Positions 11,080-21,931 of a stretch of DNA of 64,000 bases are shown here, piece by piece. The stretch spans positions 1 to 64,000 of the forward strand of contig NBIV01000030.1 in the NCBI GenBank assembly GCA_003194525.1, in the 5' to 3' direction. The translations under genes were made by a program, and so were the position numbers. The DNA comes from Gracilariopsis chorda. Lineage: Eukaryota; Rhodophyta; Florideophyceae; Gracilariales; Gracilariaceae. The first letter of the stretch is position 1, and each line of letters begins with the position of its first letter. A model generated the notes under the pieces. It did not search any database. It saw only the letters and a list, made by a program, of their open reading frames with translations, and was not told where the DNA came from.

Positions 11080-11484
11080 GTGCTCCACGATCTCAAGTTT
11101 GAAAGGCAAAAGGATGGTTATAGCTGCGGTTCGTATGTTCTTGCAGGGTTTTCTACTTTCGCAGCAAGCTGTGGATCCCTCCCCAACCAGACATTTGCTA
11201 CTGGATATGATCCCAATTCAACGGAAAAGTACAGATGGATGGCTGCCAAATGCCGAATAATGAGCATCATAGAGGCAGCTGAGAAGAAAGGCAAAATCTT
11301 CGTTGGGGAGGGAGAGGTATCTGGATACGAACTGACGAACAGAAGTGAAAGATTTGCGGCGCGGCGATCTGCTGCTGACACAGACACCTCAAAGACCAAG
11401 AGGGTTTCAAATGACATTGTGACTAGAGATGTGACTCCGGAATCAGAACAGTGCTGTGCAGAGGAGTATAACAGAAGTATCTGA
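11080..11484 (+). pseudogene. Ulp1-like (C48) cysteine peptidase, C-terminal remnant
   Basis: The segment ERQKDGYSCGSYVLAGF contains the C48 signature: the oxyanion-hole Gln, two residues, then Gly-Tyr-Ser-Cys-Gly with the catalytic Cys. A nearby LHD may be the end of the strand that carries the acidic residue; the catalytic His segment is not visible and would lie to the left, where the Gypsy LTR begins at 10945. The C-terminal part is acidic/basic and unrecognised. Such proteases remove SUMO in cells; their role in MULEs is not known. Confidence 0.55.
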
Positions 11485-11985
11485 TGATGCATGTGCCTTT
11501 TTGAAAAACGGTTTGAATCTTCAAGACGAGGAAAGAATGACGCGGAACCAGGTAGCGAAGATGAATGCTGAAAAGCTGGAACTCATTTGCAGAGAAAAGA
11601 CAGCTTGGTATAACTTCCAAGACACAGAGAGCTCTACATGTCTGAAAAGTCGTAGACGAATTCGTTTCTGTGACAGCCACTCGAATGTAGCCGAATTGAT
11701 ACATAGTTTGCTTATCAAGGTTACGGTCGGGAGCGTCATACGCAAACTACATGGTTCAATGCATACAACTGATATTATCAGGGCTGAAACCTTTTCTTAT
11801 GGCCGAAAGAGCGGTTGTTCTGTAACGCAAAGCTCCAACGCCGTTGAGAACTCTGCAGGGATTTGTGATCTACCGCGTCTTTTGTACGACCTTTCTAGGT
11901 CTGGGGAGCAGTTTGGGATACACAGGCTGAAGAATATAACCAGGCAACATGTTCAGCACAGCAATATTGTAACTGGACGGCTCCG

Positions 11986-13008
11986 ATGTATCAATTACAA
12001 GCCACTAAACTCATGTCGATGTGCAATCGTGGTAAAACTGTTGCCTTCCACGATGCTTTGGGCAACATCACGAACGTCTACACACACCATCCTCCCGTCC
12101 ATGTCTCAAGACCAGCATCCATGGAAAGATATAACGCCGCGATTAGGTCTATGAAGTGGCGCATAAGGGAATGGAAAGCAGATAAATCTTTGGACATTGT
12201 ATGGTCAACAATTGAAAAGACGTTAGTACCATATTATGAAAGGGAAAAGGAAGACGTACGGAGAGCCAAATTACAACGTGTTTCTATGGACAGCGATTTC
12301 ATCGCAGATCTAGCTCGTACGAGCGATAAAGTTATGTCGGGAGTAGTGAATGACAGGGAGTGCAATGGGTTTCTGCCAATTTCGAGTAGAGAGAACACCG
12401 GTGTTGACGTCAACAGAACAAGCACAACTGAGATCAGGGAGGTCGAAGCCGGAAACCTTGAAGAAGGTATTGACCGTACTGGAGTCATATTTCCAAAACA
12501 ATGTGACATGGAAATCCAGGCAGCAGGACATAGAGACTTGAATGCTGTGGGAGGGGCTGTGGAGAACCAAATGGTTGCTGATCAGCTTCACACAAAAGAG
12601 AGCAACCCAGATGATGATGTTCTTTTACTTGATTCGTTTCTGGATGATGAGGAAGTACCTTCTCATTCGCTATTTGCATCAGTTTGCCTAAGCTCTATGG
12701 CCACAGAAGTTATGGACGAACTGCATGTTCTAACTGCTAGAGAAGACACCCCCGCGAGCTCTGTTGGAACTGATGAATCTGAAGAGAGCGAAGAAGGTTT
12801 ATTCAGTGAGGCACTCAATGCTTACATATCCAAAGTAGAAGAAAACGTGCCAGGACTTGCGGTACTTGGAGAGGTGAACTTTATTGCAGAGTGCTTTGGA
12901 TATACACTTACAAGAAGGAGCTCACGTATCACAAACACATTGTGGCACCCAGAGAGGAGAAATATGAGGGACTTGCTCGCAGAGCAGTACTACAAAGAGC
13001 TATTGTGA
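11986..13008 (+). pseudogene. unrecognised MULE-associated reading frame
   Basis: A frame of 340 codons rich in Asp, Glu and Ser. Its first third has a helical block (RYNAAIRSMKWRIREW, then PYYEREKEDVRRAKL). The middle is acidic, with DDDVLLLDSFLDDEE. The end (LGEVNFIAECFGYTLTRRSS) looks like the start of an FAR1-type DNA-binding domain (the F..A..FGY...R.S pattern) and overlaps the zinc-finger frame that follows. It is probably the N-terminal part of the transposase or a fusion of the protease protein with the transposase. No known domain was identified with confidence. Confidence 0.45.
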
Positions 13009-14836
13009 AATGTGATAAGAACAGAATAGCGCATAAGTGTCCCTTTACGTGCCATATCAGAACTCTTGACTGTGTCTCCAGTCGAGAAACTGATGACAGC
13101 ATTGTGAAGAAGTATGAGTGTAAAATGAAGGTGTCGTACCACAATCATCCCCCAAATGTCAACAAAGTGGTTCATTACCTCCCCCCAAGGCTACATGCAG
13201 AGAAATTTAAGCTGAGAAACAAGATCCACATCCCATTTCGAGACATTATGATGTTGCTGGAGGAAAAGTATGACATATCTATCAATACGAAGGTGTTGCG
13301 CAACAAGCTCACTTACGCCATGGGTGTGGAGGCTCCCAAAGAGCACGAATACATGTGCCGTTGCCAAGAGTTACTACGAATACGAGAAGAGGATTCAGCA
13401 CATCAAGTGTTTTTGACCACCACTGATGATGGGAGCATGGACCCTGCGGCATGGACATTCAGGGAGTGGTTGGATGACTACGAGAAATTTGGCGTGATAC
13501 CTGGAGTCAGCATCGATTGAAATGTAATTCCTAACAGATTTGGGCTTCCTTTACTGACCATCAACGGAAGATCAAATGACTGATTTGTTCTAACTTTCTT
13601 TATGGCATTATGTCTAGTGTGACCGAGGAATGCTTCAAAAGGGTCTTACAACAATTCCAGTCTACGATACGATGGTCTCCGTCTATGATTGCAATGGAAC
13701 AGAGCGTGCCCTGTATAAATGCCGCCCAGATGGTGTTCAAGTCTTCTTTCGTTGCATTGGACAAGTGGCATCTGAATCAAAATCAGATAAAGAATTGTGA
13801 CACATGGCCTAGCAAAGTTGGGCTCGAGAATGTTTCGAAAGAGATGTCAGCAGATATCTTTAGAAAAAGAAATGCGAGGAAGGAGGAAAGGTTTTTAGCT
13901 CTGCAAACAGATTTCGAACGAAAGTTCTTTTACTCCTTCCAGGAAGACCCACCCTCGTGGTACAAATTCTTATAACATAGACAACCACAGATTCTGGTGG
14001 CTTTCTACCGAAATCTATCTGTACCATACCGTTATCTCTTCCAGGGAACAGGATACACCGAATGTTCGAACTCCTCATACAGACGGCACATTCTTCAGAG
14101 AAAAGTGCCCCTTTACAAAGTCCCCAAAGAAATAGCTAGAGTAACCGAGAAGAGCAATGAGAAGCGAGCTCTTTCCAGACAGAAAACGCTCAAGCAGCAG
14201 AGCTGGAGTCACCGAAAGATTGCAAACTGCCAGCTTCCATTACCAAAGCGCGTCATGAATGGCCTCATCACGAACTATGCTGCGTATTATCTCCTGAAGT
14301 TTGTGGACGTGAGCGTGGCTCCGAGCAAATCATATGCTGTACTTGATGCTGAAGTAATAACCATGAGTGGCGCAGCGTGGCCTGATACTCGAGCACCAGA
14401 TGACGATATTCTCAAGGATGTCGTTGTATTCAAGGTGCAACGCACAAAGGCACTGGACAGTCATCCGCAAAGTATACAATTCTCCTTGATCCCATCCATG
14501 TTTTAAGTTTTTATGACTAGACGTGAGACACTGGATTACGAAAAGTGCCGCAAGGTTTTCGCCACCTGCTCGTGCCAACAAAATTCCATTGCGAGGTTTC
14601 CATACCGTCACATGGTACGATGCGCGGTGGCATACCCTGAAATTGTTCTCCGCCATGACAGATTGGGAGCCATTTTGGGTAACAGAGTTGAGATCGAAGA
14701 ATGTTTCGACCCTTACTGGAAATTCAACCATGCTCAAGGTGACTTAAAGTACATCACGGATATCCGGTCTAAGATAGCGAAGCAGCACTTCCGAACTGTT
14801 CGAAATAAGGAAGTGAAAGCTGACACCAACTCTTAG
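12891..14836 (+). pseudogene. MULE/FAR1-type transposase, broken
   Basis: Three stretches are recognisable. At 12950-13190 a WRKY/GCM1-type zinc finger (CPFTCHIR, then C-x-M-x-VSYHNHPPN). At 13680-13800 the part of the MULE core around the second acidic residue and the C..H motif: AIM-like start, AQMVFKSSFVALDKWHLNQN, which matches the family's vFP.s...lC.WH..kN pattern with Cys changed to Asp. At 14560-14630 a SWIM finger, CSC followed by FPYRHM, in which the expected Cys before Arg-His is Tyr. Frames change at least three times between 13520 and 14513. The enzyme would cut and rejoin the element ends; this copy cannot be active. Confidence 0.6.
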
Positions 14837-14924
14837 TTTGTAAGAAGAAGAAGTGAGTAAGGCCATAGAAAAGGAAGTTAGGGACTACTTTTCTTGTTCT
14901 GACGCGAGAGCATTAACAGACTAA

Positions 14925-15320
14925 ATGCATTGCTTAGCTTCAAGCCTTGTTCCGTCTGCTCTGCAGAGCGTACGCCTCGTTCTTGAAAATTTGATCAAAT
15001 CATTGTCTTGCGAGCGAGCTCCTCTTCCGTCTTCTCAAAGTTCTGTTCAGACAACCTCCGGACTACAAGAGGTTCTTTCTGTGAAACCATCTGCAAGCAG
15101 CAATAATCCTATTAAAGTCAAGAATCCAAACGCAGGAGTAACGCGAAACGAAAAACGAAAGAGATCATGCCTTGAAACTTCGCAAATGAAAAGTCGCGAC
15201 GCAAAAAGTCTCATCGGCGAGTCGAATCTCGAAGCAGGCCCCAAGGTTTTGATACTCTTACCCATATGTCTAACCAGAATATCCGAAACATGGTTGAAAA
15301 AACCATTAATAGAGGCCTGA
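14925..15320 (+). pseudogene. basic C-terminal tail of the MULE transposase (tentative)
   Basis: A frame of 131 codons rich in Ser with a basic cluster (KVKNPNAGVTRNEKRKRS). FAR1/MULE transposases often end in such a Pro/Lys/Arg segment after the SWIM finger, and position and strand fit. There is no domain to confirm it. Confidence 0.3.
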
Positions 15321-15411
15321 GCATAGTCGAAGATCATGCAGATCAGAATAAGTAAAGTAATGCCCCATTCGAGTCCTGCGACTGAGAGTCAACCGCCCGC
15401 TGCTTTTGGTT

Positions 15412-16672
15412 CTCATGCAGACGCTGCTCGGCTAGGTTTTGATTGTATCATTTCAGCATCATTCACTGCAAAACCCTTCGAGGGATCTAAGATCTGCCAT
15501 AGTAATCCATCGGGAAGAAAAGACACTAACTATAGGGCTTCAGTCTGTCTTTGGAACGTAGTAAGGATCATCAGGCGACTTACTTTAATCCGTCGACCTT
15601 GGCCCGGTGCCGTTTCCAGAGCGTTATCAAAACAGATTCGAAGCCCGAGTTGTAGAACTTCCTTGTTCACTTTCTTAGCAGCAACAAAGGCAATTGACTC
15701 GGATACATCGCCAGACTCACCGACAGTACATCTTGCTGGCAGTATTAACAAGTAAACTATGTCAGTAGGCTGGGCGTCAAAGATTGAAAACTGGGAGCTC
15801 GAGAACCCCCCACGTGAGCCCTTGATCTCGCCTCCCTGGCCCTCGCACAGTTGCATAGGAAGATGATGGAAGTAATCAAAGCTTGATGGAGGCTCCTGAA
15901 CCTCAAAAGCGGTGGGGCAATATCTATTGCCGTGTGGATCCTGTTTGAATCGGGCAGCAAACATATTCTCTTCACCGATCATTTTCATTACCAAAGCCCT
16001 GTACTTAGCTAGGAGCAAAGGTTCCCAGAAATCAACATAATCTTCCGTGCTGCTGAATGCTTTGTTGTCACTTCCCATAGCACCAGTCTGACGTAAAGAA
16101 GGGTCAGAACTGCTGAGTAATTGACGGTACATCACATCCATGTCCTGCTTCTCTTTTCTTTTAACATCAGATGGCAAAGCACATCGAAGAAGATCTTGTG
16201 CTTCTAGATCAACCTCAGCTTCCATGGATGAACTCTCTTCCGCATCTTTTTGCGGTTCTTTGACTGAAAGCCCTTTGGAACACAGATTCTCTGAATCTGG
16301 ACTTGAAATCGCCGGATAGTTTTCTTGTGGATCACGTGCTCTCCTCGCGATGTACTTCTCTCGTTGTATTTCAAAAAGGATCTTCTTCGGGAGGCCTTCT
16401 AGTTGCAGCTCCAAACGCACGTTCTTCGTGATTTTTGATCGTGCACCGTCGTTTGTGTGTTCTTTGCGCAATTCGCTGAGGGTCCTAGTGCTCTTAACAG
16501 ATTTAACTGGCGCTCGAATTAACGGTAATCGGCTGCGCATAGTCGTCATTCTCCATGTTGTGACACTCCTGCCACGACTATTACTGGATTGCAGCCCGGG
16601 GGCCTCGTAGGTATTCGAGTCCTTCCGACTCTTTCTTTCGAAGAGCTGGTCGATTTGCGTGGCCTCGTACAC
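15412..16672 (-). pseudogene. Sen1/senataxin-like helicase, pre-helicase fragment
   Basis: The protein has a charged N-terminal part, then STEDYVDFWEPLLLAKYRAL, which fits the Sen1-family block before the helicase core (Y...F-PLLL-E...), a later PTDIVYLLILP (the D-lv-L strand) and RLMILTTFQRQTEAL, which fits the L..nL-T..RE..AL segment just before motif Q. A TAG at 15530 interrupts; the frame continues to 15412 with a Sen1-like LPDGLLWQILDP. The sequence then ends where the Walker A motif should follow, so the helicase core is absent. There is no ATG at the 5' end of the open frame (the first codon of the open stretch is GTG). It is a truncated pseudogene or captured fragment. Confidence 0.45.
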
Positions 16673-17300
16673 CTTTGTTACTGTATTCCTGTTCGTATCT
16701 TTTGTTTCTCTCCTTCTGGTGCGGCTCCAGATAATTAACCCTTGATCTCCTTTCCAACTAACTCTTTACCCATCATATCTGTACTTTCCTTTTGCCTAGT
16801 GCTGCAGCAAGGTACTAAGACTCCCCATATGATACAATGCCATACAAGATGAAAATGCTTAGGCTTTTGAAAGACACCGGCACCCTCTGGGTATGAGTGA
16901 AAGTGCTTACTTAAGGACACACGTTTTTATCAACCTCAGCCTAACAAAAGGATAACACGATAGCATCAGTATTTGACACGAAGGGCAAGAACATGATGCA
17001 CAGATCGTTTCTCCGTAATGTATACACATCTTCCTCCACGAGTGCACTGCAGGATCCCAAAGCTTCACACACCCATTAGTGCATTTGAGCCTGTCTTCGC
17101 ACTGACATACCACCAACTCCAACAATCTCGTTCGAAAGAAAAAGGGTTGGTTTGGCATAGGTCAAAATCCATTCATCTACCACTACTCTCCGTAGTGCTG
17201 TTAGCCAGTACCTCTCGCAGACCTTTCTTCGTCGGGTCTCTTCCAGAAACTCTTCACTATGTACGCGCCATCGTAGTCTCGCTTGAGCCGGAGTAATGAG
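16673..17300. other. no gene seen
   Basis: AT-richer DNA between the Sen1-like fragment and the repeat block. Only short frames without recognisable products. Confidence 0.5.
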
Positions 17301-17303
17301 TTT

Positions 17304-17495
17304 TATCACGCGGAAATACTGCGAGCGGAGGAGGTGGTGTACGCAGACCGGCAAGATGAGAACCGAGTTTTGAACCAAATTATTGCGTTCTATCACGCGG
17401 AAGTACTGCGAGCAAAAGAGGCGGTGCACGCAGAATGCGAAGACGAGCGAAGAAGGTGATGCACGCAGATCGGCAAGATGAGACCCGAGCTCTGC
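17304..17495. repeat. diverged tandem repeat, about 87-bp period
   Basis: TATCACGCGGAARTACTGCGAG occurs at 17304 and again at 17391 (87 bp apart, one R = A/G difference), each followed by similar GGAGGTGGTGTACGCAGA-type sequence. The segment CGGCAAGATGAGA..CGAG recurs at about 17349 and 17472. The copies have diverged by small indels. Confidence 0.65.
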
Positions 17496-17939
17496 GTGCC
17501 TAGTGCGGTTGTGGGAATGTCCACCAGCATCAAGGGCGGTGCGTGGACGGCACTAGGCTGACTTTTCATGCAGTGATTGGATACGCCTTTACATACGCAC
17601 CGTGGCGGGGTGAACTCTCTGCCCTGATTGGTTGGCATAACAAGCTGCTCTGAGAGGGTCTAGAGGCGGTCCTCTCTGCCACTTCGCTCGCTGTGCCTGT
17701 GTGAACTCTGTACTGTGATTGGCACAGATTTTACACATTTTACACGACCTACATTCAGTCCCAGCCACTGGCACTGCCAACCAACGCCTACACGCGCATC
17801 ACCTTTTGCATACCCTTGTATCTACATGCAACACGGATACTGTCAAGCATTCCCCCCATATGTGACGTAGGTGGAAAAGGCGGGGAGGGGTGGAGTCCCT
17901 ATGAGATTCGATCTCATTTCAAGGGCCAACAACCTCTCA

Positions 17940-18250
17940 CCGCTTCCACCCCAGGTACCACTCATCACCACTCGCCGCCTGCGCCAGCGCACCACTATGC
18001 GCATACCTACCCCCCACCCGCGCCACCGTGCAACCCGGTGCACCACCACGCGCGCCACCACGTGCAACATCACTCGTCGCTTGCGCCGTTGCGCATCCCG
18101 GCGCAGCCACCTGCGGACCATCATCCACCACCCGCGGCGTTGCGCAACTCGGCTGAGCTCCACGCCCACCACTATCTGCAGCCCACGCTGTCGCGCAGCC
18201 CAGTGCCTTCAGTGCGTTGCACAACCGTGCGCACCACTCGTGTTGCGTCA
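17940..18250. repeat. C/A-rich low-complexity tract
   Basis: Degenerate repetition of short words such as CACCAC, GCGCC and TTGCGC. All three plus-strand frames are long and encode His/Pro/Ala-rich sequence, which is what this composition gives by chance. I do not call a gene here. Confidence 0.6.
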
Positions 18251-18489
18251 TGGCTTGCAACAACACAATTAAAATGTCGCTTATCCGCGAAGGCACTAAG
18301 TGCATTTCCGACTGCTTCGATCGCGCATGAACGTCGCATTCTGATACACTTCAAAAAGCTTCAGTCCGATTTTGCTCATTCCTTCGCTCAATTCTCACAC
18401 GGCTACGTGCATCTTCTTCTTCCTTGTTCATCTCTACTAAATGGAAGTACTGAAACGAATTTCCGACAAGCTGGAATCGTCTGAGAGCC

Positions 18490-19800
18490 CTCGAGTGATG
18501 GAAGTTACGTTCGGACTGGAAATGGTGATGTGGCTGGAAGAATGTTGGTGTAATTGTTCGGGGCACTCACCAAATATTATAAAGAAAACAAAAATACTGT
18601 AGGAGGTATAATACTTTTTGCCAAGTTGGCCCGTCATGGCAAGAATATGGTGCGTGACAGGTTATTATGAATTCTTGCTAAGACGTAATATGCATAACTA
18701 AAGACTCTTCGCCTACCCTAATTTTCTATAAAAGCCCGAAATCGGGGGCCTCCAAGCCAACTCATGCAGGACCATTTCTACGTATTTTGGTGACTCGCAC
18801 CTTCGCTTAGAAGTGTCTGCTCCCTCTTGCCTCCAACACTACTCTACAGCACTTTTCCTGCTGCAAAACTGTGCAGCTTGGTCCCCTGCATCCCTTAAAT
18901 GACTGAGCTGCATCTCTCCATTAAAAAATCATCTGGCGTACTATGTTTCTCCAAGCCATGCATTAGATCTTAGTTTTTGTTTTTGAATGTTCATTTAAAA
19001 CTTTTTTACTCCTATTTCACGAGACGTAACGTTTTTGTCGCGCATTCTTGGTCACCACTGTTCTTTTCTACCACTGTTTGTGGGCAGGTGTTCTTTTCTA
19101 CGCTTTTATTATAAAATATTTTCGCCTTGCTTTAGTCTACATGGTGCCTTTCTTGTTCCTACCGCCCCAGTTCTCACATTGCTATCAACCCTTTTCGGTT
19201 TGACATCTATTGGCATTGCACGCTATTGCTGGTACTCTCCAGCTACAAACACATTTTTAAGCTACCCTTCAGCAACAAAGGGTACAGAAAGGGCTGGTAT
19301 CGTCCGATGTTGTAAAATCGTGCAACATGACACCCACAGGTACCCCATTTGATACAACACTAAATATCCGGCTCAGCTGGGGTGTGCTCTGTCTGCCTTT
19401 CATGACACGGTGTGTCGTCACTCGGTCCGAGCTGTTCAGTACGCCTCTTTCTTTACAAACCAACACAGCCGCGCTCGAGTCTTGTAAGGAACTAGAAGGA
19501 GGTCAACTGGTGAAAACTTTTCTTTACTTAGTATCCTCCCTTGAACGTTCCGTAGAGAATAAACGCACCTCGCTCTTGTTCGCGCAGAGCTTGGCAAGTT
19601 GCAGAAATTCGTGACTCACCGGAAGAGAGTAATCCAGGTCCAGAGGTCAAACCTCTATGGTAGCGGGGGTAGTTACTCCTGTCAGTGCGCTCGAACAAAA
19701 GAAGACTAACAAAAGGAACCTCGCTAGCTAGAGTTCAAGCAGACTAACAAAAGAAACATCTCTAGCCAGAGTTCATCACCCTCCTTTCACTCTTAACCCA
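18490..19800. other. no gene seen; left flank of Copia element 1
   Basis: AT-rich DNA with short frames only. The left LTR and primer-binding site of the Copia element should lie in 19.0-19.8 kb. I compared it by eye with 23.8-24.3 kb and found no convincing direct repeat, so the LTRs are either too diverged or lost. Confidence 0.4.
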
Positions 19801-19805
19801 AAGAG

Positions 19806-20824
19806 ATGAGTGGGAGTAGAGAAGAAGGCAAGAGAACAATCCTACGCCTTAATGGATCCGCGGACTATTACAAATTGAGAATATATGTTCGAGACATAAT
19901 GAATGCTGACCAAGTTCTCTTTGTATTAACGGAGGCCCGCCCATTGGAAAGTGAGAGCTCTGCCCAAGCTCCCCACCGATGGGATGACGGGGATGAAAAG
20001 CACGATCACATATTGTGCAGAAGATTGGTACTCAGCCAATTGTTGCCGTGTCAGAGCTTCTTAAAAGACCGCAATGTTGTCCATTAGACGTTTGGACCAA
20101 GCTTGAGAATACTTACGAAAAGGACAACATTTAACCGAAGATGAATATTTGACAACGTCTCAACAGTTTTGTGTTCAAGGGTGATGGAAACATTCTTGAA
20201 AATCTCCATGATATGGAAACAATATTCCTGGAGCTTGCTCGTCTCGGAGATCCACTAACCGACAAGGAGCGAATAGCTTGTTTATTGAGAACCATATCAG
20301 GCTCATTAGTATCCATCACATTACTCGCAGATGCCAGTAACCTGGAACACGACCAGGTGGTATCTTTGATAAGATCTGACATGGATCGCCGCAAACACCG
20401 TGATTCCACTAGTACCATCAAAATCGCTGGTATACAAAGTGGTTCTGAATACCACCATATGGCCGCCCGGAAGTCCAAAACCGCTATCCTAAAGCCGGTT
20501 AGGATATCCAAAACGGTTCGATGCTGGAATCGTGGAATACTAGGCCATATTCGGTGCGAGTGTCTTTGGAGAAAGCAATCCAAGCCAAACGAGAATTACC
20601 GGAAACGATCTTCAAACCGATTGCGCAATAACAACTTCAGATTGAAGGAATGGGACTCCAATGCAAGGCAGTCCAGCAATCCCAATCCCGATAGACAGAA
20701 CACCAAAACTCGTAGGTTTGTTGCTTTAACACAGACAATACTATCTGTTTACGAACATAAGGCAGTTACATGGCTAGACTGTGGCACTAGTCATGTTTTC
20801 GTCAACGATAGAGCCCTCTTCTGA
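19806..20824 (+). pseudogene. gag and start of protease of Copia C1
   Basis: The first piece has the Copia gag beginning (LNGSADYYKLRIYVRDIM, the F.G..Y..W...M pattern with W lost). The second (20171-20824) has a helical capsid part, then CWNRGILGHIRCEC near 20522, a zinc knuckle in which the second Cys is Arg. It ends with the protease motif WLDCGTSHVFV near 20770 (D-x-G-x-S), so gag and protease share a frame here. Stops at 20088-20170 and 20822 break it. Confidence 0.75.
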
Positions 20825-20833
20825 AATTGTAAA

Positions 20834-21814
20834 GTGGTGGAGAATGAATCAGTGTGTACATGCGACAGAGAGCATGAGATAAAAAGGACAGGAACGATCA
20901 TGATGCCTTTAAGAGATGGAATCTCTTTACCTGAAAAACACACTCTCTCATTTGATTCCAATCTCGTCTCTCTATCAGTACTTGCAGATTATGCTACTGT
21001 CACATTCAGCAGTGATAATACCTTTACCGGGTTGATCATTAAGGATTCTCGAAACCAAGCACTTCTTCACCAATGCACAGCGAAGAACGGAATTTATCCA
21101 CTACCAAACCCAATCCCTCCGCTTCGCGCTCAGGCCAGTTCTACCGCACCTGGAGATACAGCAAAAGACTGGCACGAAAAACGAGGAAATCTTGAAAAAG
21201 ACCGACTATTCTCCACCGTCCACCAGTCCAACGGTGTACACGATCTGTCGAAATCCGATGTTCAAAGCATCCATTGCACATCATGCTTAGAAGCAGGATC
21301 GAGACGTGCTCCACTACAACGATCCTCATCCTTAGCTACTTCCCCAATGGAGATCACGCACACATACCTACCTGGTTCCATCACCCTACCGTCTTTAAAA
21401 GGATCAAAGTACATGCAGGTACTCCTTGATGACACAACAAGAGCATCGTCACTTTACTTCCTATCGACTAAATCACAGTTTTTCGTCTCCATGAAGTGGT
21501 GTAAGGCTCCCGCGGAAAATGAACAACCGAGGAACTGTCTATATCGCGTTCGCCTTGACGGAGCGGGTGAGAATAAAGCGAACGAGTTTGTCACTTATGC
21601 ATTGGACAACGGAATAAGCCTTGAATACACACCACCTTATGCATACGAGTCGAACGGCGCTGCTCAGAAAATCATCCAGGATTTGTGGAAGACGGCTCGA
21701 ACATTTCTCTACGCATCCAAACTACCTCCACAGCTTTGGAAGGAAGCCATATTCCATGCAAATTGGATACAGAACCGCCTACAAAATTACAGAATCGGTA
21801 TGAAGGTCTGTTAG
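20834..21814 (+). pseudogene. protease end and integrase of Copia C1
   Basis: A GAG-pre-integrase region is visible, then an H-x-H..C-x2-C-like zinc domain (VHQSNGVHDLSKSD, then CTSC). The integrase core follows with YMQVLLDDTTRASSLYFLSTK around the first Asp, VRLDGAGENKANEF with the second Asp, and YTPPYAYESNGAAQKIIQ, in which the catalytic Glu (usually in NG-x-AER) is replaced: the family's A-E-R reads A-Q-K. The protein is therefore inactive even apart from its truncation. Confidence 0.75.
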
Positions 21815-21931
21815 ACGTAGTGGTTTGGTAAGACGCTCGAGTTCTCCAATCTACTTAAGTTCGGACAGGACGTTCATGCGTAAATCTATCGTTCTGATAC
21901 TGCACCGAACAAAAGGTTACTACCCCGATCT

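Larger units (their letters stand above)
10946..15356 (+). mobile_element. decayed Mutator-like element with Ulp1-type protease
   Basis: Between the Gypsy LTR and about 15.35 kb lie, in order on the plus strand, a C48 (Ulp1) peptidase remnant, a long unrecognised reading frame, an FAR1/MULE-type zinc-binding domain, part of a MULE transposase core, a SWIM zinc finger and a basic tail. MULEs carrying Ulp1-like proteases are known (the Kaonashi group of plants). I found no terminal inverted repeats; the left end is probably lost behind the Gypsy insertion. All parts are in different frames with stops. Confidence 0.6.

Noticed and set aside
10950..13520. One continuous protease-transposase fusion gene
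   Set aside because: The frames overlap but change phase several times; the link between the Ulp1 part and the transposase is only by order and strand.
17816..18484. A His/Pro-rich protein of 222 residues
   Set aside because: Low-complexity DNA with all frames open; start and end are arbitrary.
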